Assembly: GCF_900116115.1 (NCBI RefSeq)
Contig: NZ_FOZP01000005.1
Span: forward strand, 124,001 to 188,000
Length of the DNA: 64,000 nucleotides
Origin: Lutibacter maritimus
GTDB taxonomy: Bacteria; Bacteroidota; Bacteroidia; Flavobacteriales; Flavobacteriaceae
Direction: 5' to 3'
Position numbers and translations under genes: made by a program
The notes under the pieces: generated by a model
Told to the model about the DNA's origin: nothing
The model's input: only the letters and a program-made list of their open reading frames with translations
Databases searched by the model: none
Shown here: positions 8,261-15,682 of the stretch, in pieces
How the letters are laid out: each line of letters starts with the position of its first letter
Position numbering within the stretch: the first letter of the stretch is position 1

Positions 8261-9460
8261 ATGGATACTAATGCTGTATTAGACTTAATGTGGATAGTGG
8301 TTTGTGGAATTTTAGTGTTTTTTATGCAAGCGGGTTTTACGCTTGTGGAAACTGGATTTACAAGAGCTAAAAATGCTGGAAATATAATCATGAAAAACTT
8401 AATGGATTTGTGTATAGGTAGTCTTGGTTTTTGGGCTATTGGTTATACAATTATGTATGGAGATTCTATAAGTGCTTTTATAGGAAGCCCTTCATTGTTT
8501 TTCTCTGATGCTGAAAATATGCACAACTTATTCTTTCAAACTGTTTTTGCAGCAACGGCTGCAACTATAGTTTCTGGAGCAATTGCTGAAAGAACAAAGT
8601 TTACAACATACCTTATTTTCTCTTTAATAATGACTGTTTTTATTTATCCTATATCTGGTCATTGGGTTTGGCAAGGTTCAGGTTGGTTAACTAATTTAGG
8701 GTTTATTGATTTTGCAGGTTCTACGGTTGTTCACTCTGTTGGTGGTTGGGCTGCTTTAATTGCTGCATTTTTGGTGGGACCAAGAATTGGAAAATACACT
8801 AATGGAAAGTCAAACGCAATTCAAGGACATAACTTACTAATTGGAGCGTTGGGTATTTTTATCTTATGGCTAGGTTGGTTTGGATTTAATGCAGGTTCTC
8901 AGTTAGCAATCTCTGGAGATAATGCAAATGCTGTTGCTGGAATTGTAATAACAACAAATTTGGCGGCTGCAGCAGGAGCTTTAGTGGCAATGTTTGTTTC
9001 TTGGGGATTGTACGGAAAACCAGATATTTCAATGACGCTAAATGGTGCGTTGGCAGGTTTAGTTGCAATTACAGCTGGTTGTGCTGCAGTTAGTCCGGTT
9101 GGGGCAACTATAATAGGTATTATTGCTGGTGTAGTTATTGTTTTTTCAATTGAATTTATAGATAAGAAATTAAAAATAGATGATCCTGTTGGGGCTATTT
9201 CTGTGCACGGTGTGTGTGGTGCTATAGGTACTTTATTGGTTGGTGTATTTGCAATTGATGGAGGTTTGTTATATGGTGGTGGATTTCATCAGTTAGGTGT
9301 GCAAGCAGTTGGTGTATTTGCAATCGGTCTTTGGGCAATAGCTACGTCATTTATTGTGTTGTTTGTATTAAAGAAAACAATTGGATTAAGAGTTTCTAAA
9401 GAAGAAGAGGTAGATGGTTTAGATATTCATGAACATAAGGCAAATGTTTATAATGATTAG
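8261..9460 (+). CDS. amt: Ammonium transporter Amt, copy 1
   Basis: A 399-aa Amt/Rh channel with eleven predicted membrane helices that conducts ammonium or ammonia into the cell. Both pore twin histidines are present: H158 in the STVVHSVGGW segment and H316 in the GAISVHGVCG segment, and the family signature DFAGSTVVH is intact. Unlike many Gram-negative Amt proteins I see no long N-terminal signal peptide. The C-terminal tail ends in a LDIHEHKAN segment that would face PII. It is preceded by its PII gene and followed by an outer-membrane barrel gene in the same orientation. Confidence 0.95.
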   Translation: MDTNAVLDLMWIVVCGILVFFMQAGFTLVETGFTRAKNAGNIIMKNLMDLCIGSLGFWAIGYTIMYGDSISAFIGSPSLFFSDAENMHNLFFQTVFAATAATIVSGAIAERTKFTTYLIFSLIMTVFIYPISGHWVWQGSGWLTNLGFIDFAGSTVVHSVGGWAALIAAFLVGPRIGKYTNGKSNAIQGHNLLIGALGIFILWLGWFGFNAGSQLAISGDNANAVAGIVITTNLAAAAGALVAMFVSWGLYGKPDISMTLNGALAGLVAITAGCAAVSPVGATIIGIIAGVVIVFSIEFIDKKLKIDDPVGAISVHGVCGAIGTLLVGVFAIDGGLLYGGGFHQLGVQAVGVFAIGLWAIATSFIVLFVLKKTIGLRVSKEEEVDGLDIHEHKANVYND

Positions 9461-9518
9461 TCTAATCGCGTAAATTAAATAACAATCAATCAATTATTAA
9501 TAATTAAATTTAAAAAGA

Positions 9519-10229
9519 ATGAAAACAATTAAAACAATAGTAGTAGTTTTTGTAGCATTATTATCAATAACGGCAATGAATGCTCAGGAAGAATCTGGTG
9601 CTTCAGTAGATTTAGGATTAGATGTGCAATCAAGATATATTTGGAGAGGTCTACAATTAGGTGGTGCTAGTCCAAGTTTACAACCTTATGTAGAATTATC
9701 TACCGGAAAATTTGCTTTTGGTGCATGGGGAGCATACTCAACAGGTGGAGTTTCTGCTGGTCAAGAAGCAGATTTGTATGCTACTTTTAATGCAACTGAT
9801 AATTTTTCAATCACATTAACAGATTATTTCTTTCCAGTAGAAGGTGGTGCTATGGATTATTTAAAATATAACGGACATGTTTTGGAATTAATGTTAGGGT
9901 ATACTGCAGGAGATTTTGGTTTTACACTTGCCACAAATATTGCAGGAAATGCTGATATGGATGCAAACGGAGATCAGGCGTATTCAACCTATGCTGAAAT
10001 CAGTTACGGAACTACCATAGGTTCTGCAGATTTTGGAATATTTGCTGGTGCTGTTTTTATGGATGATGCAGGTTATTACTTAACGTCTGGTTCTGGTTTT
10101 ATTAATTTAGGGGTGAGTGCGTCAAAAGAAATTAAAATTTCAGATTCTTTTAGTTTACCTGTAAATGCGGCTTTAACGGTTAATCCAGATGCTGAAAATG
10201 TTTACTTAACATTCGGGTTCTCGCTATAA
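9519..10229 (+). CDS. TorF-like outer-membrane beta-barrel protein of the ammonium operon
   Basis: The 236-aa product has a signal peptide (about residues 1-22, cleaved after MNAQ) and then alternating hydrophobic strands typical of a small beta-barrel, starting with LGLDVQSRYIWRGLQLGG. The SRYIWRG(x) start resembles the TorF-family putative porins, and the same opening (SNHLWRG) occurs in the barrel gene after glpF at 25120. It ends in an aromatic residue pattern (LTFGFSL) fit for barrel assembly. Following amt by 58 bp and preceding a terminator, it is probably the last gene of the operon, giving passage across the outer membrane when nitrogen is scarce. The substrate is inferred only. Confidence 0.75.
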   Translation: MKTIKTIVVVFVALLSITAMNAQEESGASVDLGLDVQSRYIWRGLQLGGASPSLQPYVELSTGKFAFGAWGAYSTGGVSAGQEADLYATFNATDNFSITLTDYFFPVEGGAMDYLKYNGHVLELMLGYTAGDFGFTLATNIAGNADMDANGDQAYSTYAEISYGTTIGSADFGIFAGAVFMDDAGYYLTSGSGFINLGVSASKEIKISDSFSLPVNAALTVNPDAENVYLTFGFSL

Positions 10230-10251
10230 TATTATAATTGAGGTTTAGTTA

Positions 10252-10294
10252 AAAATCACCTTAAGGATGTATTCCTTAGGGTGATTTTGTTTTA
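10252..10294 (+). terminator. Terminator of the first PII-Amt-barrel operon
   Basis: 16-nt arms at 10252-10267 and 10273-10288 (AAAATCACCTTAAGGA and its complement with one G-U pair) enclose a 5-nt loop, followed by a T-rich stretch. Confidence 0.8.
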
Positions 10295-10328
10295 TTATAT
10301 TTTTAATAATATTTAAGTATTAGTAATT

Positions 10329-10425
10329 AACTATAAAATAAATAGGGTTAAAATTAATAATACACTAAAAATTAAATTTACACCCTATAAAAATTAGGGG
10401 TTAATAAAAAAATAATATATTTTTG
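10329..10425 (+). promoter_or_regulatory. Promoter and tandem operators of the second PII-Amt operon
   Basis: The -7 element TATTTTTG is at 10418-10425. The proximal site CCCTATA-AAAA-TTAGGGG (10383-10400) is centred 26.5 bp upstream of it, exactly as in the first operon. A weaker site, AACTAT then TAGGGTT at 10329-10349, is centred about 52 bp further upstream, again as in the first operon. Confidence 0.6.
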
Positions 10426-10452
10426 GCCGAATCAATCATTAAAAGTACAATT

Positions 10453-10791
10453 ATGAAGAAAATTGAAGCAATAATCAGAAAGTCAAAATTTACGGAAGTT
10501 AAAGAAGCTTTACATCAAATTGAGGTGAATTTTTTTAGCTACTGGGATGTAACTGGAGTTGGAAACGAAAAGGAAGGTCATGTGTATAGAGGTGTTAGTT
10601 ATAGTACATCTGACATTCAAAGAAGGTATTTATCCATAGTGGTATCCGATCCATTTTTAGACAGAACTATAGATGTATTGTTGAAAACAGCCTACACTGG
10701 CGCTGTTGGTGATGGAAAAATATTTGTTTCTGATGTAATTGAAACTTATAGAATAAGAACAAAAGAAACTGGTTCAGCGTCTTTAAAATAA
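10453..10791 (+). CDS. PII nitrogen regulatory protein (GlnB/GlnK family), copy 2
   Basis: A 112-aa PII protein with the same T-loop (VYRGVSYST), B-loop (TGAVGDGKIFV) and C-terminal RIRTKETG as copy 1; I count 11 amino-acid differences in 112, while many third codon positions differ. The frame stays open upstream to a TTG at 10423, but that codon lies inside the -7 promoter element and the added residues match nothing in copy 1, so the ATG at 10453 is the start. It is 18 bp upstream of the second ammonium channel gene and presumably regulates that channel, though mixed trimers with copy 1 are possible. Confidence 0.95.
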   Translation: MKKIEAIIRKSKFTEVKEALHQIEVNFFSYWDVTGVGNEKEGHVYRGVSYSTSDIQRRYLSIVVSDPFLDRTIDVLLKTAYTGAVGDGKIFVSDVIETYRIRTKETGSASLK

Positions 10792-10809
10792 AAATTAAGA
10801 ATTAATATT

Positions 10810-12051
10810 ATGGAAGAAACAATATTTACTGTTAACAATGTGTGGATGATGATTTGTACGGCATTAGTTTTTTTAATGCATTTAGGATTTTCATTGTTAG
10901 AAATTGGTTTAACTCGACAAAAAAATACAATTAATATTTTATTTAAAAATGTTTTTATCATCTCTATAGGGTTGGTTTTATATGCTTTAGTTGGTTTTAA
11001 TTTAATGTATCCTGGTTCATTTATTGGTGGGGTAATTCCAGATTACTTTTTTAATTTGTTTGGATTAAATCAACCAGAAAATGGTTTAACGTTAGCATAT
11101 GCCGATGGGCATTATACATATTGGACAGATTTCTTATTTCAAGGAATGTTTGCGGCAACTGCAGCAACCATAGTTTCAGGTGCAGTAGCTGAAAGAGTGA
11201 AATTGGGAGCATTTATGATTTTTACCATCATATATGTTGGAGTTGTGTATCCAATTGCAGGATCTTGGAAATGGGGAGCAGGTTGGTTAGATGAATTAGG
11301 TTTTTATGATTTTGCTGGTTCAACCTTAGTACACTCCGTTGGTGGATGGGCTGCTTTAGTCGCTGTCTATTTATTAGGTGCTAGAATTGGAAAGTTTAAA
11401 AAAGATGGATCAATAGGTGTAATACCAGGGCATAATGTACCTTTTGCTACGGCTGGGGTGTTAATTTTGTGGTTAGGTTGGTTTGGTTTTAACGGAGGTT
11501 CAGTACTTTCTGCAGATCCAGGAGCAACATCTAAAGTGTTGGTTACAACGTGTATGGCAGCAGCAGCTGGTGGGTTGTCTGCATTTTTAGTTTCATTGTT
11601 TAAGTACAAACAATACGATTTATCTATGTTTTTAAACGGAATTTTAGGTGGATTGGTTGGTATAACTGCAGGAGCTGATGTAATGAGTGTAACGGATTCT
11701 ATTGTAATAGGATTTATTGCTGGGGCATTAATAGTTTTGGGTGTGGCTTTGGTTGATAAAATGAGATTGGATGATCCGGTTGGTGCTATTGCAGTACATT
11801 TAATTAACGGAATTTGGGGAACGTTAGCTGTTGGAATTTTTGGCGATTTAGCCGGTTGGTCGCAATTTGGGGTTCAGTTATTAGGTGTAGTTGCTATTGG
11901 TGCATTTTGTGTACTAACATCTTTTGGAATCATTTACACATTAAAGAAAACAGTAGGAATTAGAGTTTCGGTTGAAGAAGAACAGGAAGGTTTAGATATT
12001 CATGAACATGGTATGGATGCGTATCCAGATTTTCGTTTAAATCAACATTAA
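10810..12051 (+). CDS. amt: Ammonium transporter Amt, copy 2
   Basis: A 413-aa Amt/Rh channel, clearly diverged from copy 1. The pore histidines are kept, H175 in STLVHSVGGW and H330 in GAIAVHLINGIWG; in copy 1 the latter is the commoner HGVCG. It has an insertion at about residues 70-105 (PDYFFNLFGLNQPEN) relative to copy 1. The C-terminal tail carries a GLDIHEHGMDAYPD segment. A distinct transport affinity or a sensor-like role is possible. It ends the second PII-Amt operon; an inverted-repeat element follows. Confidence 0.95.
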   Translation: MEETIFTVNNVWMMICTALVFLMHLGFSLLEIGLTRQKNTINILFKNVFIISIGLVLYALVGFNLMYPGSFIGGVIPDYFFNLFGLNQPENGLTLAYADGHYTYWTDFLFQGMFAATAATIVSGAVAERVKLGAFMIFTIIYVGVVYPIAGSWKWGAGWLDELGFYDFAGSTLVHSVGGWAALVAVYLLGARIGKFKKDGSIGVIPGHNVPFATAGVLILWLGWFGFNGGSVLSADPGATSKVLVTTCMAAAAGGLSAFLVSLFKYKQYDLSMFLNGILGGLVGITAGADVMSVTDSIVIGFIAGALIVLGVALVDKMRLDDPVGAIAVHLINGIWGTLAVGIFGDLAGWSQFGVQLLGVVAIGAFCVLTSFGIIYTLKKTVGIRVSVEEEQEGLDIHEHGMDAYPDFRLNQH

Positions 12052-12066
12052 TTTTATAAAATTTAG

Positions 12067-12200
12067 AAAGAGTTATCTAAAAAGTATTTGGCAACGTCAT
12101 TCTGAACTTGTTTCAGAATCTCATTATATGGTTATCAATCCATAAAAAATCCTGAATCAAGTTTAGGTTGACGGTTTTTCCACTTTTTAGGCAGCTCTTT
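12067..12200. repeat. MITE-like inverted-repeat element, 134 bp
   Basis: The left half (AAAGAGTTATCTAAAAAGT, then a CGTCATTCTGAACTTG segment) is an imperfect complement of the right half (read in reverse: AAAGAGCTGCCTAAAAAGT, then CGTCAACCTAAACTTG). The arms are about 55 nt with a short centre. It lies between the convergent amt copy 2 and DUF1684 genes and ends 3 bp before the DUF1684 stop. It codes for nothing and could be a non-autonomous mobile element whose ends derive from an insertion sequence, or serve as a bidirectional terminator. Confidence 0.65.
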
Positions 12201-12202
12201 TT

Positions 12203-12820
12203 TTAATGTTTTTTATAAGCTTTTACGCCAGCTTCAATTGCAATATTTAATGTGTTTTCTTTGGGTGGAATTGGACACGAATATGTGTGATTATAAGCGC
12301 AATAAGGATTGTAAGCTTTATTAAAATCTATAATTATGGTGTTGCTTTCTGTTGATGGTATTTCTAAATCCATAAACCGTCCGCCACCATAAGTACTTTT
12401 TCCATTAGTGGTATCATTAAATGGTAAAAATAAATAGTTTTTATATTCAAGAGAATTCATTAAATCTTGACTTTGGTAAATGTTTAGTTGGTGTTCTTTT
12501 CCATCTAAAACAAAAGTTGCAATCGCATATTTTCTATACAAAGGCAATCTATCGGTAGTTGTTTTTAATTCAAAAACGGGTGAATTTGGTGTGTATTCCA
12601 ATTGGGCAGTTACTTTGTATTTTTCATTTATTTCAAAAAACTCTAATGCTTTAAAAGTTTTTAAATCTTCTTTTGTTAATGGAGATTTTGATGCATCAGC
12701 ATATTCAGTATTTAATTCATATTGAAATAGTTTAATTTCATCTTTATATGTTGTGTTTTGAGATGTACAGTACGTAAGTGTTATAGAAATTAAAAGTAGG
12801 CTAAGTAATTTTTTCATCAT
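12203..12820 (-). CDS. DUF1684 lipoprotein
   Basis: The 205-aa product begins MMKKLLSLLLISITLTYC, a lipoprotein signal with the lipid-bearing Cys at 18. The C-terminal half has the DUF1684 signature: YGGGRFMDLEIP, then IIDFNKAYNPYCAYN and YSCPIPPKENTL. The conserved Asn, Tyr and Cys residues suggest a binding or catalytic pocket, but no activity is established for the family. It is most often found in Bacteroidota and Actinobacteria. It stands alone here, facing the nitrogen block, with a repeat element at its 3' end and another upstream of it. Confidence 0.85.
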   Translation of the reverse strand: MMKKLLSLLLISITLTYCTSQNTTYKDEIKLFQYELNTEYADASKSPLTKEDLKTFKALEFFEINEKYKVTAQLEYTPNSPVFELKTTTDRLPLYRKYAIATFVLDGKEHQLNIYQSQDLMNSLEYKNYLFLPFNDTTNGKSTYGGGRFMDLEIPSTESNTIIIDFNKAYNPYCAYNHTYSCPIPPKENTLNIAIEAGVKAYKKH

Positions 12821-12892
12821 AAAATATTTAAATTCAAAAATAGTAATTAATAATAACTCGTTGAAAATAATTAATTTTTAATGAGAATTTTT

Positions 12893-13010
12893 CGTCAGTT
12901 CGAGTGATTTTAGACAGAAAATCGTATCGAGAACGGATAGACGATTATTAAAAACTATTTCTCAATACATTTTTGTTCCGTTATACTTCACAAAAATACT
13001 CGAACTGACG
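12893..13010. repeat. Dispersed inverted repeat, family B, copy 1
   Basis: The ends are CGTCAGTTCGAGTGATTTT and, in reverse complement, CGTCAGTTCGAGTATTTTT; inner parts also pair loosely. The complement of this element aligns almost throughout with 19039-19152, which is inserted in the opposite orientation. Being intergenic, without an ORF, and present twice in 6 kb, it is a REP- or MITE-like family. Confidence 0.75.
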
Positions 13011-13081
13011 TTTTTAATAATTACATCCAACTGTTTAATAATAATAATATTATAAGAAGTTAATGATTGAAAATTATTTTG

Positions 13082-13089
13082 TATGTTTG
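13082..13089 (+). promoter_or_regulatory. Possible promoter of a short transcript ending at 13241
   Basis: TATGTTTG fits the TAnnTTTG -7 form. No well-spaced -33 TTG is visible (the nearest is 12 nt upstream). A transcript from about 13096 to the terminator at 13241 would be near 145 nt. Confidence 0.35.
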
Positions 13090-13107
13090 AACTTTAAAAC
13101 ACAAAAA

Positions 13108-13182
13108 ATGAATTATTGTACACAAAATACGGTGGTAAATAAGTGGTTATTAAATAACTATTTTGCTGTGTGTGTATTGTAA
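13108..13182 (+). CDS. Possible 24-aa small ORF ahead of the MFS gene
   Basis: An ATG 12 nt after the predicted transcription start opens a 24-codon frame, MNYCTQNTVVNKWL then a hydrophobic end (NNYFAVCVL), closed by TAA. It is too short for coding statistics. No single amino acid is enriched enough to suggest a classic attenuation leader peptide. It could be a leader peptide, a tiny membrane peptide or chance within an untranslated RNA. Confidence 0.25.
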   Translation: MNYCTQNTVVNKWLLNNYFAVCVL

Positions 13183-13215
13183 TTATTAAAAAATAAATAA
13201 TAGCAATTCAATTTA

Positions 13216-13241
13216 AGCCCAGCAAATAGCTGGGTTTTTTT
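13216..13241 (+). terminator. Intrinsic terminator immediately upstream of the MFS start codon
   Basis: Stem CCCAGC / GCTGGG (13218-13223 and 13229-13234) with loop AAATA and seven Ts. It ends only 12 nt before the MFS ATG at 13254, so it either closes the short transcript described above or acts as an attenuator for the transporter. Confidence 0.7.
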
Positions 13242-13253
13242 AGTTTTAATACC

Positions 13254-14465
13254 ATGGTAAAAAGAACAATTAGAGGGTATCATAATTCTTTTAAGGGCTT
13301 GTCAAAAGAAGTTTGGTTTTTAGCGCTAATTACATTTATTAATAGAGCGGGTACTATGGTGCTGCCATTTCTGTCGTTATATTTAACACAAGATTTAAAT
13401 TTAACCTTAAGTCAGGTAGGTTGGATTATGACTAGTTTTGGAGTTGGATCATTTGTTGGAACTTGGATTGGTGGAAAATTGTCTGATTCTATAGGTTTTT
13501 ATAAAGTAATGGTTAGAAGTTTGTTAACCACTGGTTTTTTATTTATTGCACTCCAGTTTATTCATACTTTTGAAGGTTTTTTAGTAGGGATATTTTTAAC
13601 TATGATGGTAGCAGATATGTTTAGGCCAGCAATGTTTGTGTCGTTAAAAGCATACAGTAAGCCAGAAAACAGAACAAGATCATTAACCTTAATTAGATTG
13701 GCGATTAATTTAGGATTTTCATTTGGTCCTTTTTTAGGAGGAATAATTATTGCATCTATTGGCTATCCTGGATTGTTTTGGGTAGATGGTTTAACGTGTA
13801 TTGCCGCTATTTTTATTATGAAATTAGTGTTGAAAGAACGAAAAGTTGCAAATAATAACAATACACTTGATGAAGATATTGTTACGCAAGTAAAATCGGT
13901 TTATAAAGATAAACCATTCTGGATATTTTTAGCTGTGGTGTTTTTAATGGGCTTTGTATTTTTGCAATTGTTTACAACTATGCCGCTGTATTATAAAGAA
14001 ATTTTTTCATTATCTGAAGTTCAAATTGGATTGTTAATGGCTTTAAATGGATTTTTAATCTTTTTGTTTGAAATGCCTTTAATTCATTATATCGAAAAAA
14101 AACTGCTTGATAAATTAAAGATTATTACCTGGAGTTTGTTGATTTTTGCTTTAAGTTTCCTGGTTTTAAATACGGTAATGTGGGTAGGCGTTTTAATTTT
14201 AGGAATGTTACTAATTACCGTTGGTGAAATGTTGGCATTTCCGTTTACAAATAATTTTGCAATGAGCAGAGCACCAATAGGAAAGGAAGGGCGTTATTTA
14301 GCACTATATTCTATGGCGTTTTCTTTGGCACATATTTTTAGTGCCAAAACAGGTATGGAAGTTATTGATAGGTTTGGTTTTGCAGCAAACTGGTATTTAA
14401 TGGGTGGTTTAGGTTTGTTGGCTATGGTATTAATGATTTGGCTTAGAAAATCTTTAAAGGCATAG
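13254..14465 (+). CDS. Major facilitator superfamily transporter
   Basis: The 403-aa protein has about twelve membrane helices in two halves. The loop between helices 2 and 3 holds GGKLSDSIGFYKVM, the A-motif of MFS antiporters (GxLxDxxGxxxxx), which suggests a drug or metabolite efflux or sugar-type permease; the substrate is unknown. A central loop (about 190-215, KERKVANNNNTLDEDIV) separates the halves. The gene is flanked by an intrinsic terminator 12 nt upstream and by palindromic repeats downstream. A -7-like TAGTTTTA at 13241-13248 would make its mRNA nearly leaderless, otherwise it depends on readthrough. Confidence 0.88.
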   Translation: MVKRTIRGYHNSFKGLSKEVWFLALITFINRAGTMVLPFLSLYLTQDLNLTLSQVGWIMTSFGVGSFVGTWIGGKLSDSIGFYKVMVRSLLTTGFLFIALQFIHTFEGFLVGIFLTMMVADMFRPAMFVSLKAYSKPENRTRSLTLIRLAINLGFSFGPFLGGIIIASIGYPGLFWVDGLTCIAAIFIMKLVLKERKVANNNNTLDEDIVTQVKSVYKDKPFWIFLAVVFLMGFVFLQLFTTMPLYYKEIFSLSEVQIGLLMALNGFLIFLFEMPLIHYIEKKLLDKLKIITWSLLIFALSFLVLNTVMWVGVLILGMLLITVGEMLAFPFTNNFAMSRAPIGKEGRYLALYSMAFSLAHIFSAKTGMEVIDRFGFAANWYLMGGLGLLAMVLMIWLRKSLKA

Positions 14466-14492
14466 TTTACAAAGTATTCGAATATCTGTTTA

Positions 14493-14618
14493 TTCAAGCG
14501 TAGTCGAGAAGTACCAAGTTAGGCTGTTGCCTCTAGCGCAGTTGGGTGTTTGTCAGGTCGAGCGCAGTCGAGACCTAGTTTATTTTATCATAAATTAACC
14601 TCTCAACTGCGCTAGAGG
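14493..14618. repeat. Nested palindromic repeats between convergent genes, family C
   Basis: CCTCTAGCGCAGTTG at 14530-14544 pairs perfectly with CAACTGCGCTAGAGG at 14604-14618. Inside, at 14555-14576, is a second palindrome-like unit with ends AGGTC and GACCT around GAGCGCAGTCGA. A related unit, CAAGCGTAGTCGAGAAG, precedes them at about 14495. The region is richer in GC than its surroundings. It lies between the MFS gene and the convergent peroxiredoxin gene; it could act as a terminator or be a REP-like mobile repeat. Confidence 0.6.
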
Positions 14619-14668
14619 TTACAATAAAATAGTTGAATTACTCATCCATCATCTCTCATCACTGAACA

Positions 14669-15229
14669 CTATTTCAAATATTTTTCAATCACTTCTTTTA
14701 CAATTTTACTATCATCAGCAGCATTTACATCGGCGTTTTTATAAATTATTTTTCGCTCTTTGTTTAAAATAAACGTCCAACGTGGTGTTGTAACCCCTCT
14801 AACCAATAAAAAGCTTTCACCATCAAATTCTTTGTTAATTGTTCCGCCTTCGGTAGTTGGTACCCCAAATACTTTAGAAATAGTGCCCTTAGCATCTGAT
14901 AATAGTGGAAAATTTAATTGGTACGATTCTTTAAAATGCTGTAAGCCCTCAACTTCATCACCGCTAACACCTATAACTGACACATTCAATTTATCAAAAG
15001 AAGCTTTGTTATCTCTATAGGCACATGCTTGTTTAGTGCAACCACCTGTCATAGCTGCTGGGTAAAAATAAACCACCAAAAAATCGGAGGTTACCTTTGC
15101 TGATTCCCACGTTTTTCCGGAAGCATCTGTTCCTGAAAATGGTGCAATGTGGTCGCCAATAGTTAATTCTTGTGAAAAACCAGTAATTGTTAAAGTTATT
15201 AGTAATAGGGATGTAAATAGTGTTTTCAT
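14669..15229 (-). CDS. Exported peroxiredoxin, BCP/PrxQ type
   Basis: Thiol peroxidase that reduces peroxides. The 186-aa protein has a signal peptide (about residues 1-20, ending TGFSQ) and then an AhpC/TSA fold. YFYPAAMTGGCTKQAC holds the peroxidatic Cys64 and a Cys69 four residues later, the Cx4C spacing of atypical two-Cys BCP enzymes, and the catalytic Thr61 and distal Arg (TPRWTFIL) are present. An exported BCP acts in the periplasm, where thioredoxin-type partners must be supplied by other proteins. It stands alone, between a repeat region and a small membrane protein gene in the same orientation. Confidence 0.9.
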   Translation of the reverse strand: MKTLFTSLLLITLTITGFSQELTIGDHIAPFSGTDASGKTWESAKVTSDFLVVYFYPAAMTGGCTKQACAYRDNKASFDKLNVSVIGVSGDEVEGLQHFKESYQLNFPLLSDAKGTISKVFGVPTTEGGTINKEFDGESFLLVRGVTTPRWTFILNKERKIIYKNADVNAADDSKIVKEVIEKYLK

Positions 15230-15280
15230 TAGTAGTAGTTTATGTTGGTAATAATACCATTTTTTTGTTAGTTATTTAAT

Positions 15281-15565
15281 TTAGTTTCCGCTAAATGGAG
15301 ATCCAAAAATTCCTATAGCAAGTTCTAACCATATAATTATAAGGGTTGCAAGAATTGCAAGAATAATTGCAATTCGATACTTTATTTTCTTTATTTTTCT
15401 CCATGCAAACTCACACATTAAGCCAGTTCCAATCAGCAGAATTCCAGCTATTACAAAATCAAAAAGACTCCAATTTACATCATCTGTGTACTGCATTGCA
15501 ATTAATGGTATAAACAATAGCGCTAATGCTGTGCTTATGATAATAACAAGCCTTTTGTACTGCAT
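15281..15565 (-). CDS. Small integral membrane protein of unknown function
   Basis: The 94-aa product (MQYKRLVIIISTALAL...) has three strongly hydrophobic helices, at about residues 4-22, 31-49 and 60-83, separated by a Lys/Arg-rich loop (AWRKIKKIKYR). I do not recognise a named family, though similar small proteins are common in Bacteroidota. The frame extends upstream to a TTG at 15595, but that codon lies inside a TAnnTTTG promoter element, so the ATG at 15565 is used. Confidence 0.7.
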   Translation of the reverse strand: MQYKRLVIIISTALALLFIPLIAMQYTDDVNWSLFDFVIAGILLIGTGLMCEFAWRKIKKIKYRIAIILAILATLIIIWLELAIGIFGSPFSGN

Positions 15566-15592
15566 AATTATAAATGTTTTAAGTTTTGTACA

Positions 15593-15600
15593 CAAATCTA
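15593..15600 (-). promoter_or_regulatory. -7 element of the small membrane protein gene
   Basis: On the minus strand this reads TAGATTTG, a match to TAnnTTTG. It places transcription start near 15588 and the ATG at 15565 about 20 nt into the RNA. Confidence 0.5.
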
Positions 15601-15682
15601 ATTATTTTATAATACATTAAAACGCAATGCTAAATTTTTGATTAGAAATCCGCTATTAATTAAAAAGTAGTATAAAATATTT

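Noticed and set aside
10423-10452. Longer start for the second PII gene
   Set aside because: The TTG at 10423 lies within the -7 element and the added ten residues have no counterpart in the first PII protein.
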